From DATJFQ01 sp035492775 (lineage in GTDB: Bacteria; Acidobacteriota; Vicinamibacteria; Vicinamibacterales; 2-12-FULL-66-21), in contig DATJIW010000087.1 in NCBI GenBank assembly GCA_035492775.1, forward strand, positions 1 to 64,000: a stretch of DNA of 64,000 bases. Direction: 5' to 3'. The number at the start of each line of letters is the position of its first letter. Within the stretch, counting starts at the first letter, position 1. This document shows positions 52,712-61,902 of this stretch, piece after piece. The notes under the pieces are model-generated. The model searched no databases. It worked only from the letters and a program-made list of their open reading frames with translations, and was not told where the DNA came from. A program made the position numbers and the translations under genes.

Positions 52712-53023
52712 ATGACCACACAGGCAACGGTAACGGTGAACGCGGCACGCAAAGCCGTGTACGACAAGGCGGAGTCTCAAATCCACACGCTCGAGGCGCT
52801 GCTCGCGACCCTGAAGGCCAGGGCCGAGTCGACGAAGGCGGACGCCGAACTGAAGGCGATCGCGAATCTCGTCGTCGCGAAGCGGACGCTCGATCAGAAA
52901 GTCGCGGAACTCAAGAAGGCCGGCGAGGCCGCGTTCGAGAAAGCAAAGGCGGACGTCGACGCCAGGATCGCGGAGTTCAAGAAGTCGGTGGACGCGATCG
53001 AATCGAAGATGAAGTCGGCGTGA
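52712..53023 (+). CDS. Small coiled-coil protein under sigma-54 control
   Basis: 103 residues, almost entirely helical and rich in Ala, Lys and Glu (AESQIHTLEALLATLKARAE then KRTLDQKVAELKKAGEAAFE), with heptad-like spacing. No signal peptide or membrane segment. It resembles phasin-like or apolipoprotein-like stress proteins only in composition. Start set by the AGGAG site. Its -24/-12 promoter suggests strong conditional expression. Confidence 0.75.
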   Translation: MTTQATVTVNAARKAVYDKAESQIHTLEALLATLKARAESTKADAELKAIANLVVAKRTLDQKVAELKKAGEAAFEKAKADVDARIAEFKKSVDAIESKMKSA

Positions 53024-53077
53024 GTGCGCCGGCCCGCCAATCAGCCCAATCCGATCTGAACTCGAGGTGCGACAGCC

Positions 53078-54097
53078 ATGCGCCGGTTCGCGTTAGTCCT
53101 TGCATTCACGCTCAGCACAGACGTTGGCGCGCGCTTGCCGTCGCTGCCGATCCTCTCGGCGCTCGGGCTGACACCAGACGAGATCGCGTCGGTTGACGCC
53201 GGTCGTCCGGTCGCAAAGGTGCTCGCGTGGGGCGGCCCCTCGGAAGTCTACGTGCTGGGCGCCGTACACATCGACGGATCACCGGAGCCATACTTGACCG
53301 CCGCTCGTGACGTTCGGCGTCTGAGCGGCGCGTCAGGCTACCTGGGCGCTGGCGAGATCCGGGAAGACTCCACGCCGGCCGATCTGAAAGGCCTCGCGTT
53401 CGATGCGGACGATGTGAAGGCGTTGAAGAACTGCCGGGAAACGGACTGCGATGTGCAGCTGCCGACCGCGTCGATCGACGCGTTCCGCGATGGCGTCGAT
53501 TTCTCACGTCCCGATGCCGCGGAGCAGGCCAACGCACTTGGGCGCTCCATGGTGTTGCAGATGCTCCGCTCCTATCAACAAGGCGGCGACCAGGCGCTCG
53601 GCGCGTACCGCGACAAACAGCATCCCGCGCGCGTCGCCGACCAATTCCAGACGATGATGGGGCGCGCGTCGGCGCTGCCCGACGTATTTCCGGAATTGCG
53701 CCGGTACCTGCTCGAGTATCCGAATGCCCAACTCGCGAAATCCGAGAGTTTCTTCTATTGGGAAAAAGTCGAGTTCGGCCTCAAACCGACGATCCGCGTG
53801 AACCACGCAGTGCTCTATCGGGGCATCGCGGACGGACGCGCCTTTGGCGTGGTCGCGATCAAACAATTGTACGCAACGCATTACTTCCACACCGCGCTCG
53901 ACGTGTCAGTGTGCGTCAACGACGCCGCCGACGGGAGCGGCGACGGCTTCTACCTGTTGACCCTCAAGGGGTCGCAGCAGGAAGGACTGACCGGTGTCAA
54001 GGGTTCGATGCTGCGCAAGGTGGTCGTCGACAAGACGAGGCACTCGCTGGAGCGCGCGCTCGGCGCGATCAAACGGACGGTGGAGACAGGACGCTGA
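53078..54097 (+). CDS. Exported protein of unknown function
   Basis: 339 residues with a short signal-like N-terminus (MRRFALVLAFTLSTDVGA). The core (GLTPDEIASVDAGRPVAKVL then WGGPSEVYVLGAVHIDGSP then YLGAGEIREDSTPADLKGL) is a mixed alpha/beta protein that I have seen only as hypothetical in Acidobacteria-like genomes. One Cys pair (NCRETDC) could be a disulfide. 54 bases after the coiled-coil gene; could share its transcript. Confidence 0.6.
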   Translation: MRRFALVLAFTLSTDVGARLPSLPILSALGLTPDEIASVDAGRPVAKVLAWGGPSEVYVLGAVHIDGSPEPYLTAARDVRRLSGASGYLGAGEIREDSTPADLKGLAFDADDVKALKNCRETDCDVQLPTASIDAFRDGVDFSRPDAAEQANALGRSMVLQMLRSYQQGGDQALGAYRDKQHPARVADQFQTMMGRASALPDVFPELRRYLLEYPNAQLAKSESFFYWEKVEFGLKPTIRVNHAVLYRGIADGRAFGVVAIKQLYATHYFHTALDVSVCVNDAADGSGDGFYLLTLKGSQQEGLTGVKGSMLRKVVVDKTRHSLERALGAIKRTVETGR

Positions 54098-54302
54098 CAG
54101 CGTCCGGGCAGCACCAGCCGCCTGAGGACGGCGAGGAGGGCGTGATATATATCGGTGTCGCACGCGCTGACACACGTTAATACCGTGAGACGCGACGCGA
54201 CTCGTCTGGAAAAGGCCACCTAGTGCTGCATCCCGGCGCAGAGACGCTGAACGCCGCAGCCGTGTCGTGCTGCGCGCCAACGCGGCCGCATGGAGCACGC
54301 CA

Positions 54303-55064
54303 GTGAGGATCGCCATCTTCAGCGACGTTCACGGGAATCTGCCCTCACTCGAAGCCGTCCTGGCAGACATCCGGGCGCAGCAGGTAGACGCCGTGTATTG
54401 CCTCGGGGACCTCGTCGGCTACGGTGCGTCGCCTGACGAATGCACTGAACGCATCCGAACGCTCGCGATTCCGACGGTGATGGGCAATTACGACGATGGC
54501 GTCGGATTCGATCGGGATGAGTGCGGTTGCGCCTACACCAATCCAGTAGATCAGGCGCTGGGCGACCGCTCGTTGATGTGGACGCGGAATCACACGACAA
54601 CAGAGAACAAGGCATTTCTGAGGTCGTTGAAGAAGGAAATCCGTCTCGAGGACGAGGGACGTCGAGTGCTGCTCGTTCATGGCAGCCCGCGTCGAATGAA
54701 CGAGTACCTCTTCGAAGATCGGCCGATCTCGAGCTTCCAGCGGCTGGCGGCGGCTTCCCACGCAGACATCATTGTGTTCGGCCACACCCATAAGCCGTTT
54801 GCCAAGCAGGTCGATGGCGTGCTGTTCGTCAACGACGGGTCCGTGGGAAAACCCAAGGACCTCGACCCTCGGGCCTGCTACGTCGTTCTTCAGGACGGTG
54901 CGGTGGAGTTCCGTCGCGTCGCGTATGACATCGCAGCGGCCGCCAGAATGATTCGAGACACCGATCTCCCGCACGAGTTTGCAGCCGATATCGAAACGGG
55001 CGGAGCTCCGCGACCCGGCGTCCATGGGCGCGACCCTCGAGGCGCGCAGCGCCGGGAGCAGTGA
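54303..55064 (+). CDS. Calcineurin-like metallophosphoesterase
   Basis: 253 residues from a GTG. Metal-ligand motifs: FSDVHGN (Asp-x-His), GDLVGYG (Gly-Asp), GNYDDG (Asn in place of the usual GNHD with Tyr for His), VHGSP (His), and GHTHKP (Gly-His-x-His). This is the YfcE/DevT-like bacterial branch. The Tyr at the GNHD His position may alter activity. Cytoplasmic. The last ~20 codons have a degraded second copy at 57924-57985. Confidence 0.88.
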   Translation: MRIAIFSDVHGNLPSLEAVLADIRAQQVDAVYCLGDLVGYGASPDECTERIRTLAIPTVMGNYDDGVGFDRDECGCAYTNPVDQALGDRSLMWTRNHTTTENKAFLRSLKKEIRLEDEGRRVLLVHGSPRRMNEYLFEDRPISSFQRLAAASHADIIVFGHTHKPFAKQVDGVLFVNDGSVGKPKDLDPRACYVVLQDGAVEFRRVAYDIAAAARMIRDTDLPHEFAADIETGGAPRPGVHGRDPRGAQRREQ

Positions 55065-55216
55065 CGCGGCAACCGCGTCTGTGCTCCGCTCGCACCAGCG
55101 CCCGGCAAGATAGTCTGTCGCGAGACCAGTTTCCTGACAGCCTGCCAAGGACTACGGCTGCACCGCCATCGCCTCGGTACGATACATTGCGCCGGTACCC
55201 GCACGCGTGGAGGAAT

Positions 55217-57874
55217 ATGCACGAAGAAGACGTCACTCGCGCATTCGACCGCAACCGCGATACCCCCTCGATAACAGCAAACGCAGAAGAGGCGCCGCGG
55301 GAAGTGGTCATCGGGCACTACCGGCTGATCGAAAAGCTCGGCGAAGGCGGGATGGGTCAGGTGTGGCTCGCCGAACAGACGGCTCCGGTGCGCCGCATCG
55401 TCGCCTTCAAACTGATCAAAGTCGGGATCTACGACGACGAGGTGCTGCGCCGGTTCGAATCGGAGCGGCAGTCGCTGGCGATGATGGACCATCCCGCCAT
55501 CGCCAAGGTGTTCGACGCCGGGACGACGCCGGAGGGCCAGCCGTACTTCGTGATGGAGTACGTCCGCGGCATCCCGATCACCGACTACTGCAACCAGAAG
55601 AAGCTCACCATCCGCGAGCGGCTGCTCCTGTTCGTTCAAGTCTGCGAGGGCGTGCAGCACGCGCATCGCAAGACGATCATCCATCGGGATCTCAAGCCGG
55701 CGAACATACTCGTGACCGAGGTGGATGGGAAGCCTGTGCCGCGGATCATCGACTTCGGCCTTGCCAAAGCGACATCGAGCTCGCTGGCCGGCGACGCCAT
55801 GGTCACGCGCGCGGGCGTGTTTCTCGGAACGCCGGGCTACATGAGTCCCGAACAGGCGGTCGACACGCAGGATGTCGATACGCGGACCGATGTGTATTCG
55901 CTGGGTGTGATCCTGTACGAGTTGCTCACGGGTTCGCTGCCGATTGATGTCAGCGCGCTGTCAGACAGGCCGGTGCTCGATGCGCTGCGGTATCTCAGTG
56001 AGGCCGAACCCCAGCGACCCAGCACGAAGGTGCGGACCGAGCGCCAGTCCTCGCAACACGCGGAGTGCTGCGGACTCGCCCAGCCCGCCCAGTTGCAGGC
56101 GGCTCTGAACGGCGATCTCGATTGGATCACGCTCAAAAGCATGGAGCGCGATCGCGGTCGGCGCTACGACAGCCCCTCGGATCTCGCCGCGGATGTACTC
56201 CGCTACTTGAATCACGAGCCGATCGCCGCGCATCCGGCCAGTACCGGGTATCGCATCGGCAAATACGTTCGGCGTCACCGAGTCGCGGCCTCAATCGCCT
56301 CCGGCCTCGTCCTCCTCCTTGCCGCGTTCGCGGCCGCACAGGTGATACAGCTGCGACGCATCACGCGCGAGCGCGATCGGGCCAACCGCATCACCTCATT
56401 CATGACGGCGATGTTCAAGGTCTCCGACCCGAGCGAGTCACGCGGCAATACGATCACCGTTCGCGAGATTCTCGACAAGGCATCAGGAGACGTTCAGACG
56501 GGGCTCGGGACGGACCCGGAGGTTCAAGCGGCGCTGCTGTCGACGATGTCCGACGTGTATCTGAATCTCGGGCTGCAGAAACGCGCGGAGCCGCTGGCGG
56601 CGAAGTCCCTCGAAATCCGGCGCAGGGTTCTGGGTCCCGAGCACCCGGACACATTGAAAGCAGAGTACGACGAGGGCTATCTGCTGAAAGATCTTGGAAG
56701 GTATGACGAAGCCGAACGCTTGCTCCGGGAGACGGTGGCAAAGTTTCGAAAGGTCAACGGACCCGACACCCGTGAAGAGGCGAATGCGCTCTCCGTGCTG
56801 TCCCTGCTACTCCAGGCCAGGACGCGGTACGCAGAGGCGGAGCAGTATGGCCGCCAGGCGGTGGCGATTTTCCAGAAGCTGAATACGCCGAACGACCGAT
56901 CCGCGCTCGTCGCCAAGGCAAACCTGGCGACGCTGCTCGAGGTAGAAGCGAAATTCACGGAAGCCGAATCGTTGCAGCGGGATGTTCTCGAAAGGGAACG
57001 CCGCGTCTTCGGCGCCGACAGCCCCGACACCTTACAGGCGCTTGAGAACCTTGCGGTCACCCTGCGCGACGAAAGGCGGTTCGATGAATCCGAGAGGTTC
57101 ATTCGCGAAGCCATCGCCGGGCGAACGCGGGTTCTCGGCGCGGAACATCCCGATACGTTGGAGTCCATGAGCGAGCTCGCCATTTTCTTCACGTCGCAGG
57201 GACGGGCGGCAGAGGCGACGCGGATTCTTCGCGAAGTGCTGGCCATCCAGACGCGTACCGGACGGGAACCGGACGCCGCGTATACAAAGTATCGTATGAT
57301 CCTTCCGCTGTCGCAGCAGAACCGCTTGTCCGAGGCCGAACAGGTTGCCGATGAGGCGCTGAGTGAGTACCGCAAGACGGATGGTCCCGACGGACGAACG
57401 ACGCTGAACGTTTTGCGTATGCAGGGCGTCATGTTCCGGTATGAGGGACGGTACGCCGACTCCGAACGTGTATTGCGGGACGCGATCGCCGGTTTCCAGC
57501 GCATCGTCGGTGCCGAACACCCGGACACGCTGACCGCAAAGGAGAGTCTGTTCAACACGTTGATAAGGCAGCCCTCTCGTCGAGCGGACGCATACGCACT
57601 CGGCCAGGAACTGCTCGAGCTGAGGCGACGCGTTTGGGGCGAGAACGATCCCGCAACGGCCGCGATGCGATACAACGTGGGCTGTCTGGCAGCGCTTTCA
57701 GGCAAACGGGACGAGGCGTTGCGCTGGTTGACCGACGCCGTCCACCACGGACTCCCGCCGTCTGTTGCGTCCGCGATGGACAAGGACACAGACCTGGTGA
57801 GCCTGCACGGCGACCCACGCTTTGAGGCGCTCGTGACGCAGGCAAAGGCCGTTGCGCCGCACTCGTCGCAATAA
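55217..57874 (+). CDS. Ser/Thr protein kinase with transmembrane segment and TPR domain
   Basis: 885 residues from the ATG at 55217, preceded by GGAGGAAT. Kinase domain ~32-300: GEGGMGQVWLAEQ, VAFKLIKVG, IIHRDLKPANI near 155, DFGLAKA, and GYMSPEQAV. One membrane helix near 360-380. The C-terminal half is a long array of tetratricopeptide repeats (NLGLQKRAEPLAAKSLEIRR, LGRYDEAERLLRET, DERRFDESERFIREA). This is the acidobacterial/planctomycete TPR-kinase layout. Partial copies of flanking genes sit just after it. Confidence 0.92.
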   Translation: MHEEDVTRAFDRNRDTPSITANAEEAPREVVIGHYRLIEKLGEGGMGQVWLAEQTAPVRRIVAFKLIKVGIYDDEVLRRFESERQSLAMMDHPAIAKVFDAGTTPEGQPYFVMEYVRGIPITDYCNQKKLTIRERLLLFVQVCEGVQHAHRKTIIHRDLKPANILVTEVDGKPVPRIIDFGLAKATSSSLAGDAMVTRAGVFLGTPGYMSPEQAVDTQDVDTRTDVYSLGVILYELLTGSLPIDVSALSDRPVLDALRYLSEAEPQRPSTKVRTERQSSQHAECCGLAQPAQLQAALNGDLDWITLKSMERDRGRRYDSPSDLAADVLRYLNHEPIAAHPASTGYRIGKYVRRHRVAASIASGLVLLLAAFAAAQVIQLRRITRERDRANRITSFMTAMFKVSDPSESRGNTITVREILDKASGDVQTGLGTDPEVQAALLSTMSDVYLNLGLQKRAEPLAAKSLEIRRRVLGPEHPDTLKAEYDEGYLLKDLGRYDEAERLLRETVAKFRKVNGPDTREEANALSVLSLLLQARTRYAEAEQYGRQAVAIFQKLNTPNDRSALVAKANLATLLEVEAKFTEAESLQRDVLERERRVFGADSPDTLQALENLAVTLRDERRFDESERFIREAIAGRTRVLGAEHPDTLESMSELAIFFTSQGRAAEATRILREVLAIQTRTGREPDAAYTKYRMILPLSQQNRLSEAEQVADEALSEYRKTDGPDGRTTLNVLRMQGVMFRYEGRYADSERVLRDAIAGFQRIVGAEHPDTLTAKESLFNTLIRQPSRRADAYALGQELLELRRRVWGENDPATAAMRYNVGCLAALSGKRDEALRWLTDAVHHGLPPSVASAMDKDTDLVSLHGDPRFEALVTQAKAVAPHSSQ

Positions 57875-57923
57875 CCTCGGCCGGGCCGAAGCTCCCTTGC
57901 CGGCGTTCGCTATAACCAGCGCG

Positions 57924-58092
57924 GATCTCCCCCACGAGTCGGCGGCCGATATCGAGACTGGCGCCGCGCCGCGAGCCGGCGCGGCGCACGATGTGGCAGA
58001 ATCGGCGCGAACATGAACCAGCCGCTCCGATGTTCAGCCGCGATTCTGGCCGTCGGTCACGACTGCGGCGCATTGACGCGAAGACACCGAGA
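57924..58092 (+). pseudogene. Mosaic of phosphoesterase-tail and GH89-head fragments
   Basis: 57924-57985 reads DLPHESAADIETGAAPRAG, matching DLPHEFAADIETGGAPRPG at the end of the phosphoesterase (54957-55014). 57999-58060 matches the promoter and start of the GH89 gene at 59275-59335: AGAATC, nine bases, ATGAAC, then MNQPLRCSAAIL against MNKPLGQSAAVL. 58070-58092 matches 59240-59262. All three are too short to work. I see no live gene in 57875-58146. Confidence 0.7.
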
Positions 58093-58146
58093 TGAAATAT
58101 CTGGCCTGGGGCGAGTTGCGGCAAGAACCGGTCTCGAGGAGAAATT

Positions 58147-59154
58147 ATGTCTACAACGGGGCGCATGCCCTCGCCAGAGATCATTTTCGACACTCTATTC
58201 GCCTATCAGAAATCCGCGGCGCTGAAGGCCGCCATCGATCTCAATCTCTTCACGGCGATCGACGAAGGCGCGCACACCGCGCCCGCCATCGCGAGTCGGA
58301 TCAGCGTGTCCGAGCGGGGTGCGCGGATCCTGTGCGACTACCTGACGGTCAACCGGCTGCTCGCCAAGACCGATGATGGCTACCAATTGGTGGCCGAGGC
58401 GTCGGCATTCCTGAGCAAACGGTCACCGGCATATCTCGGCAGCATCGCGAACTTCCTATTGCGTCCCGAGCTCAAGAACAACTTCGAGAATCTGATCGAG
58501 GCTGTCCGTCGCGGAGGCGTCGGTCCCAACGATACCGACATCGTGTCGAACGAGAATCCGGTGTGGGTCGAGTTCGCGCGTTCGATGATGCCGATGATGA
58601 TCCCGGCAGCGCAGGCCATCGCGGAGCAGTTTACCGCGGTCGAGCCAATCAAGGTGCTCGATATTGCCGCGGGTCATGGCGCGTTCGGTATCGCGCTGGC
58701 CCGCCGGAATCCGAACGCGGAAATTGTGGCGGTCGACTGGAAAGCGGTCCTCGGTCTGGCGGAGGCGCACGCCAAGGATGCCGGTGTGCTCGACCGCTAT
58801 CGCACGATTGCCGGGGATGCCTTCAATGTCGAATATGGCTCCGGCTACGACATCGTCCTGGTTACGAACTTCCTGCACCACTTCGACGCCGCCACGAATA
58901 CTTCGATGCTGAAGAAAGTCTACGCGGCCTTGAAGCCCGGCGGCCGCGTCGCCGTGCTCGAATTCGTACCGAATCCCGATCGCGTGTCGCCGCCCATGCC
59001 CGCGGCATTCAGCTTGACCATGCTGGCCGAGACGGCCGGCGGCGATGCCTTTACGTTCGCGGAGTTGCGGGAGCAGTTGGAGAACGTGGGTTTCCGGGAT
59101 GTTGAAGCCCACGGCCTGCCCACGCCGCAAACACTGCTCATCGCGCGAAAGTAG
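58147..59154 (+). CDS. SAM-dependent O-methyltransferase-like protein
   Basis: 335 residues. An N-terminal dimerisation winged helix (FAYQKSAALKAAIDLNLFTA, SERGARILCDYLTVNRLL) precedes a class I methyltransferase fold: motif I VLDIAAGHGAFGIALA near residue 169, acidic loop VAVDW, motif IV DIVLVTNFLHHFD, and post-motif KPGGRVAVLEF. It resembles plant-type O-methyltransferases and bacterial polyketide/carotenoid methylases. GGAG 7 bases before the ATG. The substrate is unknown. Confidence 0.9.
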   Translation: MSTTGRMPSPEIIFDTLFAYQKSAALKAAIDLNLFTAIDEGAHTAPAIASRISVSERGARILCDYLTVNRLLAKTDDGYQLVAEASAFLSKRSPAYLGSIANFLLRPELKNNFENLIEAVRRGGVGPNDTDIVSNENPVWVEFARSMMPMMIPAAQAIAEQFTAVEPIKVLDIAAGHGAFGIALARRNPNAEIVAVDWKAVLGLAEAHAKDAGVLDRYRTIAGDAFNVEYGSGYDIVLVTNFLHHFDAATNTSMLKKVYAALKPGGRVAVLEFVPNPDRVSPPMPAAFSLTMLAETAGGDAFTFAELREQLENVGFRDVEAHGLPTPQTLLIARK

Positions 59155-59286
59155 CGGAACTGGGGCTCGTGGAGCTCGGGAAACACACGGGACTGTCCCC
59201 TGTTGTCGACGATCGAGCGCGGACGCGTTATTTGCCCGCCGCGCATTCGAAGACACCGCGTTTCCTGTGCAAGAATCCGCAGGATC

Positions 59287-61506
59287 ATGAACAAGCCGCT
59301 CGGACAGTCAGCCGCGGTTCTCGCCCTCGCCCTGTCGTTCGCATCCACCTCGGGGGCGGAAGACGCAACGCCGGCCTCGGCGCTCGTTCGCCGCGTCGTC
59401 CCGCGTCAGGCCTCGCAGTTCGTCGTCGAAACCATTCCGCAGGACGACGGTCACGACGCGTTCGAGGTCGAGAGCCGTGACGGGCGCGTCGTACTGCGCG
59501 GATCGAACGGCGTCGCCGCGGCATCGGCGCTGAACTGGTATCTCGAGAACGTCGCGCACGTCAACGTGTCCCTGCCGCTGCGTCCCCTGACGCTGCCATT
59601 ACCGTTGCCCTCCGTCCCGCAGCGGGTGCACATCCGGACGCCGTTTCAACATCGCTACTTCTTCAACTACTGCACGTTCTCCTACAGCATGGCGTGGTGG
59701 GACTGGACGGAGTGGGAGCCGATGATCGACTGGCTCGCGCTCAAGGGCGTCAACATGCCGCTCGCCGCGACCGGGCAGGAAGCTGTCTGGCAGCTCGTGC
59801 TGCGCGACCTTGGTTTCAGCGCGGCCCAGATCCGCGAGTTCCTCGTCGGACCCGCCTACCTGCCGTGGTCCTGGATGGGCAACATCGACGGCCTTGGCGG
59901 TCCGCTGCCCGAGAGCTGGATCGCGAGCCACGCGGACCTGCAGCGCCGCATTCTCGCGCGGGAGCGCGCGCTCGGCATGACACCCGTCCTGCAGGGATTC
60001 ACCGGACACGTGCCGCAATCCACCGTCGCCGTGTTTCCGCACGCCACGCTCCACAAGACGGGCAACTGGTCGGCGGGATTCGGCGGAACGTGGTTTCTCG
60101 ACCCGCTCGATCCGTTGTTCCAGCGCTTCGGGAAGCGCTTCATAGAACGGCAGACCGAGCTGTTTGGTACGAGTCACTACTACGCTGCCGACAGCTTCAA
60201 CGAAATCAACCCGCCGACCGACGATCCGTCGTTCCTCGCGTCGATGAGCAAGGCCGTCTTCGAGTCGATGCGCGCGGCGGATCCGGACGCGGTGTGGATC
60301 CTTCAGGGCTGGTTCCTGTACTACCAGGCCTCGTTCTGGAAACAGCCGCAGGCGCGAGCGTTGATTGACGCGGTGCCGGACGATCGGATGATCGTCCTCG
60401 ATCTCTGGGGTGACCGCCATCCGGTGTGGCAGGCGCGCGAAGCGTTCTTCGGAAAACCGTGGGTATGGAACGTCCTCTACAACTTCGGCGGGCAGACCAC
60501 TCTGAACGGCGATCTCCCGTCAATTGCGTCGAATCTCGCGGCTGCGCTGCGCAGCCCGGACAAGGGACGCCTGTCGGGTCTCGGCATGATGATGGAAGGA
60601 CTGGGCACCAATCCAATCGTTCCCGACTTCGTCATGGACATGTCCTGGCGGGACGACGTGCCGTCCATCGACGCCTGGAGCCACGACTACATCGTCCGCC
60701 GTTACGGCGGCGAGAATGCCAAGGCGTGGGACGCGTGGCGGATCCTGCTCGACACGGCGTATCGATCCCCCCTGCAGACGGGAACATTCCTGGCGGAGCG
60801 ACCGCAGTTTTACGATCCGAAAGTCGCGTACCGAAGTGAGCCGGTGCCGAAGTACGACGCCAGCAAGTTGTCGGGGGCGCTCGACTCGCTGCTGGCTGCG
60901 TCGCGCGATCTCGGTGGCAACGACGCCTATCGCTACGACGTGGTGAACGTCACGAGACAAGCGATTGGTCTGCTCGGGCTCCCGTTCGTGCGTGACGTCG
61001 AAGCCGCCTACCGGCAGGGAAACAAGCCCGCGCTCGCCACCGCGGAGCGGCGGGTCATCGGGCTGCTGCGCGATCTCGACGAGCTCGTGGGCACTCGTGA
61101 GGAGTTCCTGCTCGGTCGCTGGCTCGACGAGGCGAAACGGTGGGCGACGACACCCGCTGAGCGGGATCTTTACGAATGGAACGCTCGAAACATCATCACC
61201 CTGTGGGGCACCACGTGCACCGAAGGACAGGAAGACGATCTCAATCTCTACGCGCACAAACAGTGGCAGGGGATGTTCGCGAGCTACTATCTGCCGCGCT
61301 GGCACGCGTTCTTTGCAGGTTTGAACCGCGCCGTCGACGCCGGCACGTCATTCGACCGGGCGCCATTCGCCGCAGCGATGTGCACGTGGGAGCAGGAGTG
61401 GTCACGTCGTCATGAGGCGTTCGCGACGCGGCCGCGCGGTGATGCGGTGGCCGTCTCGCAGCGGCTCTATTCGAAGTACCGGCGCCAGCTCGAAGAACTC
61501 CGATAG
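59287..61506 (+). CDS. Secreted GH89 alpha-N-acetylglucosaminidase (NAGLU-like)
   Basis: 739 residues with a signal peptide (LALALSFASTSGA). GH89 blocks: YFFNYCTFSYSMAWWDWTEW, LKGVNMPLAATGQEAVWQ, PAYLPWSWMGNIDGLGGPLP, then the two catalytic-glutamate regions DSFNEINPP near residue 306 and MMMEGLGTNP near 436. It removes terminal alpha-linked N-acetylglucosamine, as in heparan sulfate or mucin-type glycans. An AAGAATC lies 9-15 bases before the ATG. No sulfatase or lyase is adjacent. Confidence 0.92.
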   Translation: MNKPLGQSAAVLALALSFASTSGAEDATPASALVRRVVPRQASQFVVETIPQDDGHDAFEVESRDGRVVLRGSNGVAAASALNWYLENVAHVNVSLPLRPLTLPLPLPSVPQRVHIRTPFQHRYFFNYCTFSYSMAWWDWTEWEPMIDWLALKGVNMPLAATGQEAVWQLVLRDLGFSAAQIREFLVGPAYLPWSWMGNIDGLGGPLPESWIASHADLQRRILARERALGMTPVLQGFTGHVPQSTVAVFPHATLHKTGNWSAGFGGTWFLDPLDPLFQRFGKRFIERQTELFGTSHYYAADSFNEINPPTDDPSFLASMSKAVFESMRAADPDAVWILQGWFLYYQASFWKQPQARALIDAVPDDRMIVLDLWGDRHPVWQAREAFFGKPWVWNVLYNFGGQTTLNGDLPSIASNLAAALRSPDKGRLSGLGMMMEGLGTNPIVPDFVMDMSWRDDVPSIDAWSHDYIVRRYGGENAKAWDAWRILLDTAYRSPLQTGTFLAERPQFYDPKVAYRSEPVPKYDASKLSGALDSLLAASRDLGGNDAYRYDVVNVTRQAIGLLGLPFVRDVEAAYRQGNKPALATAERRVIGLLRDLDELVGTREEFLLGRWLDEAKRWATTPAERDLYEWNARNIITLWGTTCTEGQEDDLNLYAHKQWQGMFASYYLPRWHAFFAGLNRAVDAGTSFDRAPFAAAMCTWEQEWSRRHEAFATRPRGDAVAVSQRLYSKYRRQLEELR

Positions 61507-61515
61507 CACAGGGAT

Positions 61516-61565
61516 TTGACATTCGTCCGCCGCACGAACATACTCCCAACGAATTTCGATGGGAG
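61516..61565 (+). promoter_or_regulatory. PadR promoter with operator across the start codon
   Basis: TTGACA (61516-61521), 17-base spacer, CATACT (61539-61544). A 23-base dyad at 61543-61565 has arms CTCCCA/TGGGAG and inner arms CGAA/TTCG, with a single mismatched pair. It covers the end of the -10, the transcript start and the ATG at 61559. This fits autorepression by the PadR protein, and the mRNA could also fold over the start codon. Confidence 0.7.
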
Positions 61566-61894
61566 AGCGCGATTCGCCTGAACTGCTCCGCGGCACCCTG
61601 GACCTGCTCATCCTCAAGACGCTCGTGTCCGGGCCGCGGCACGGGTACGCGATCGCTCACCACCTCAGGACGACGTCGGACGACGTTCTCCAGGTCGGCG
61701 AAAGCTCGCTCTATCCGGCGCTTCAGCGCCTGCTCCTGAGAGGCTGGGTCAAAGCTCACTGGGGCACCTCGGAGAACAACCGGCGCGCGCGCTATTACAC
61801 CCTCAGTGCGTCCGGTCGCAAACAACTGGAGACCGAGCGCACGGAATTCGATCGCATCGTCGTCGCCATCCACAAAGTGCTCGCAATACCCTGA
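61559..61894 (+). CDS. PadR family transcriptional regulator
   Basis: 111 residues: LLRGTLDLLILKTLVSGPRH, GYAIAHHLR, VGESSLYPALQRLLLRGW, and RRARYYTLSASGRKQLETER. Same family and layout as the PadR at 8465-8803, but with a different operator sequence, so the two probably recognise different sites. First gene of a PadR-ADOP operon; the ADOP ATG is 8 bases after its stop. Confidence 0.94.
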   Translation: MGERDSPELLRGTLDLLILKTLVSGPRHGYAIAHHLRTTSDDVLQVGESSLYPALQRLLLRGWVKAHWGTSENNRRARYYTLSASGRKQLETERTEFDRIVVAIHKVLAIP

Positions 61895-61902
61895 GAGGTC
61901 TC

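Noticed and set aside
59188..59212. GGGACTGTCCC dyad upstream of the GH89 gene, which could be an operator.
   Set aside because: Short GGGAC/GTCCC dyads are frequent in GC-rich DNA, and its distance from the start gives no functional link.
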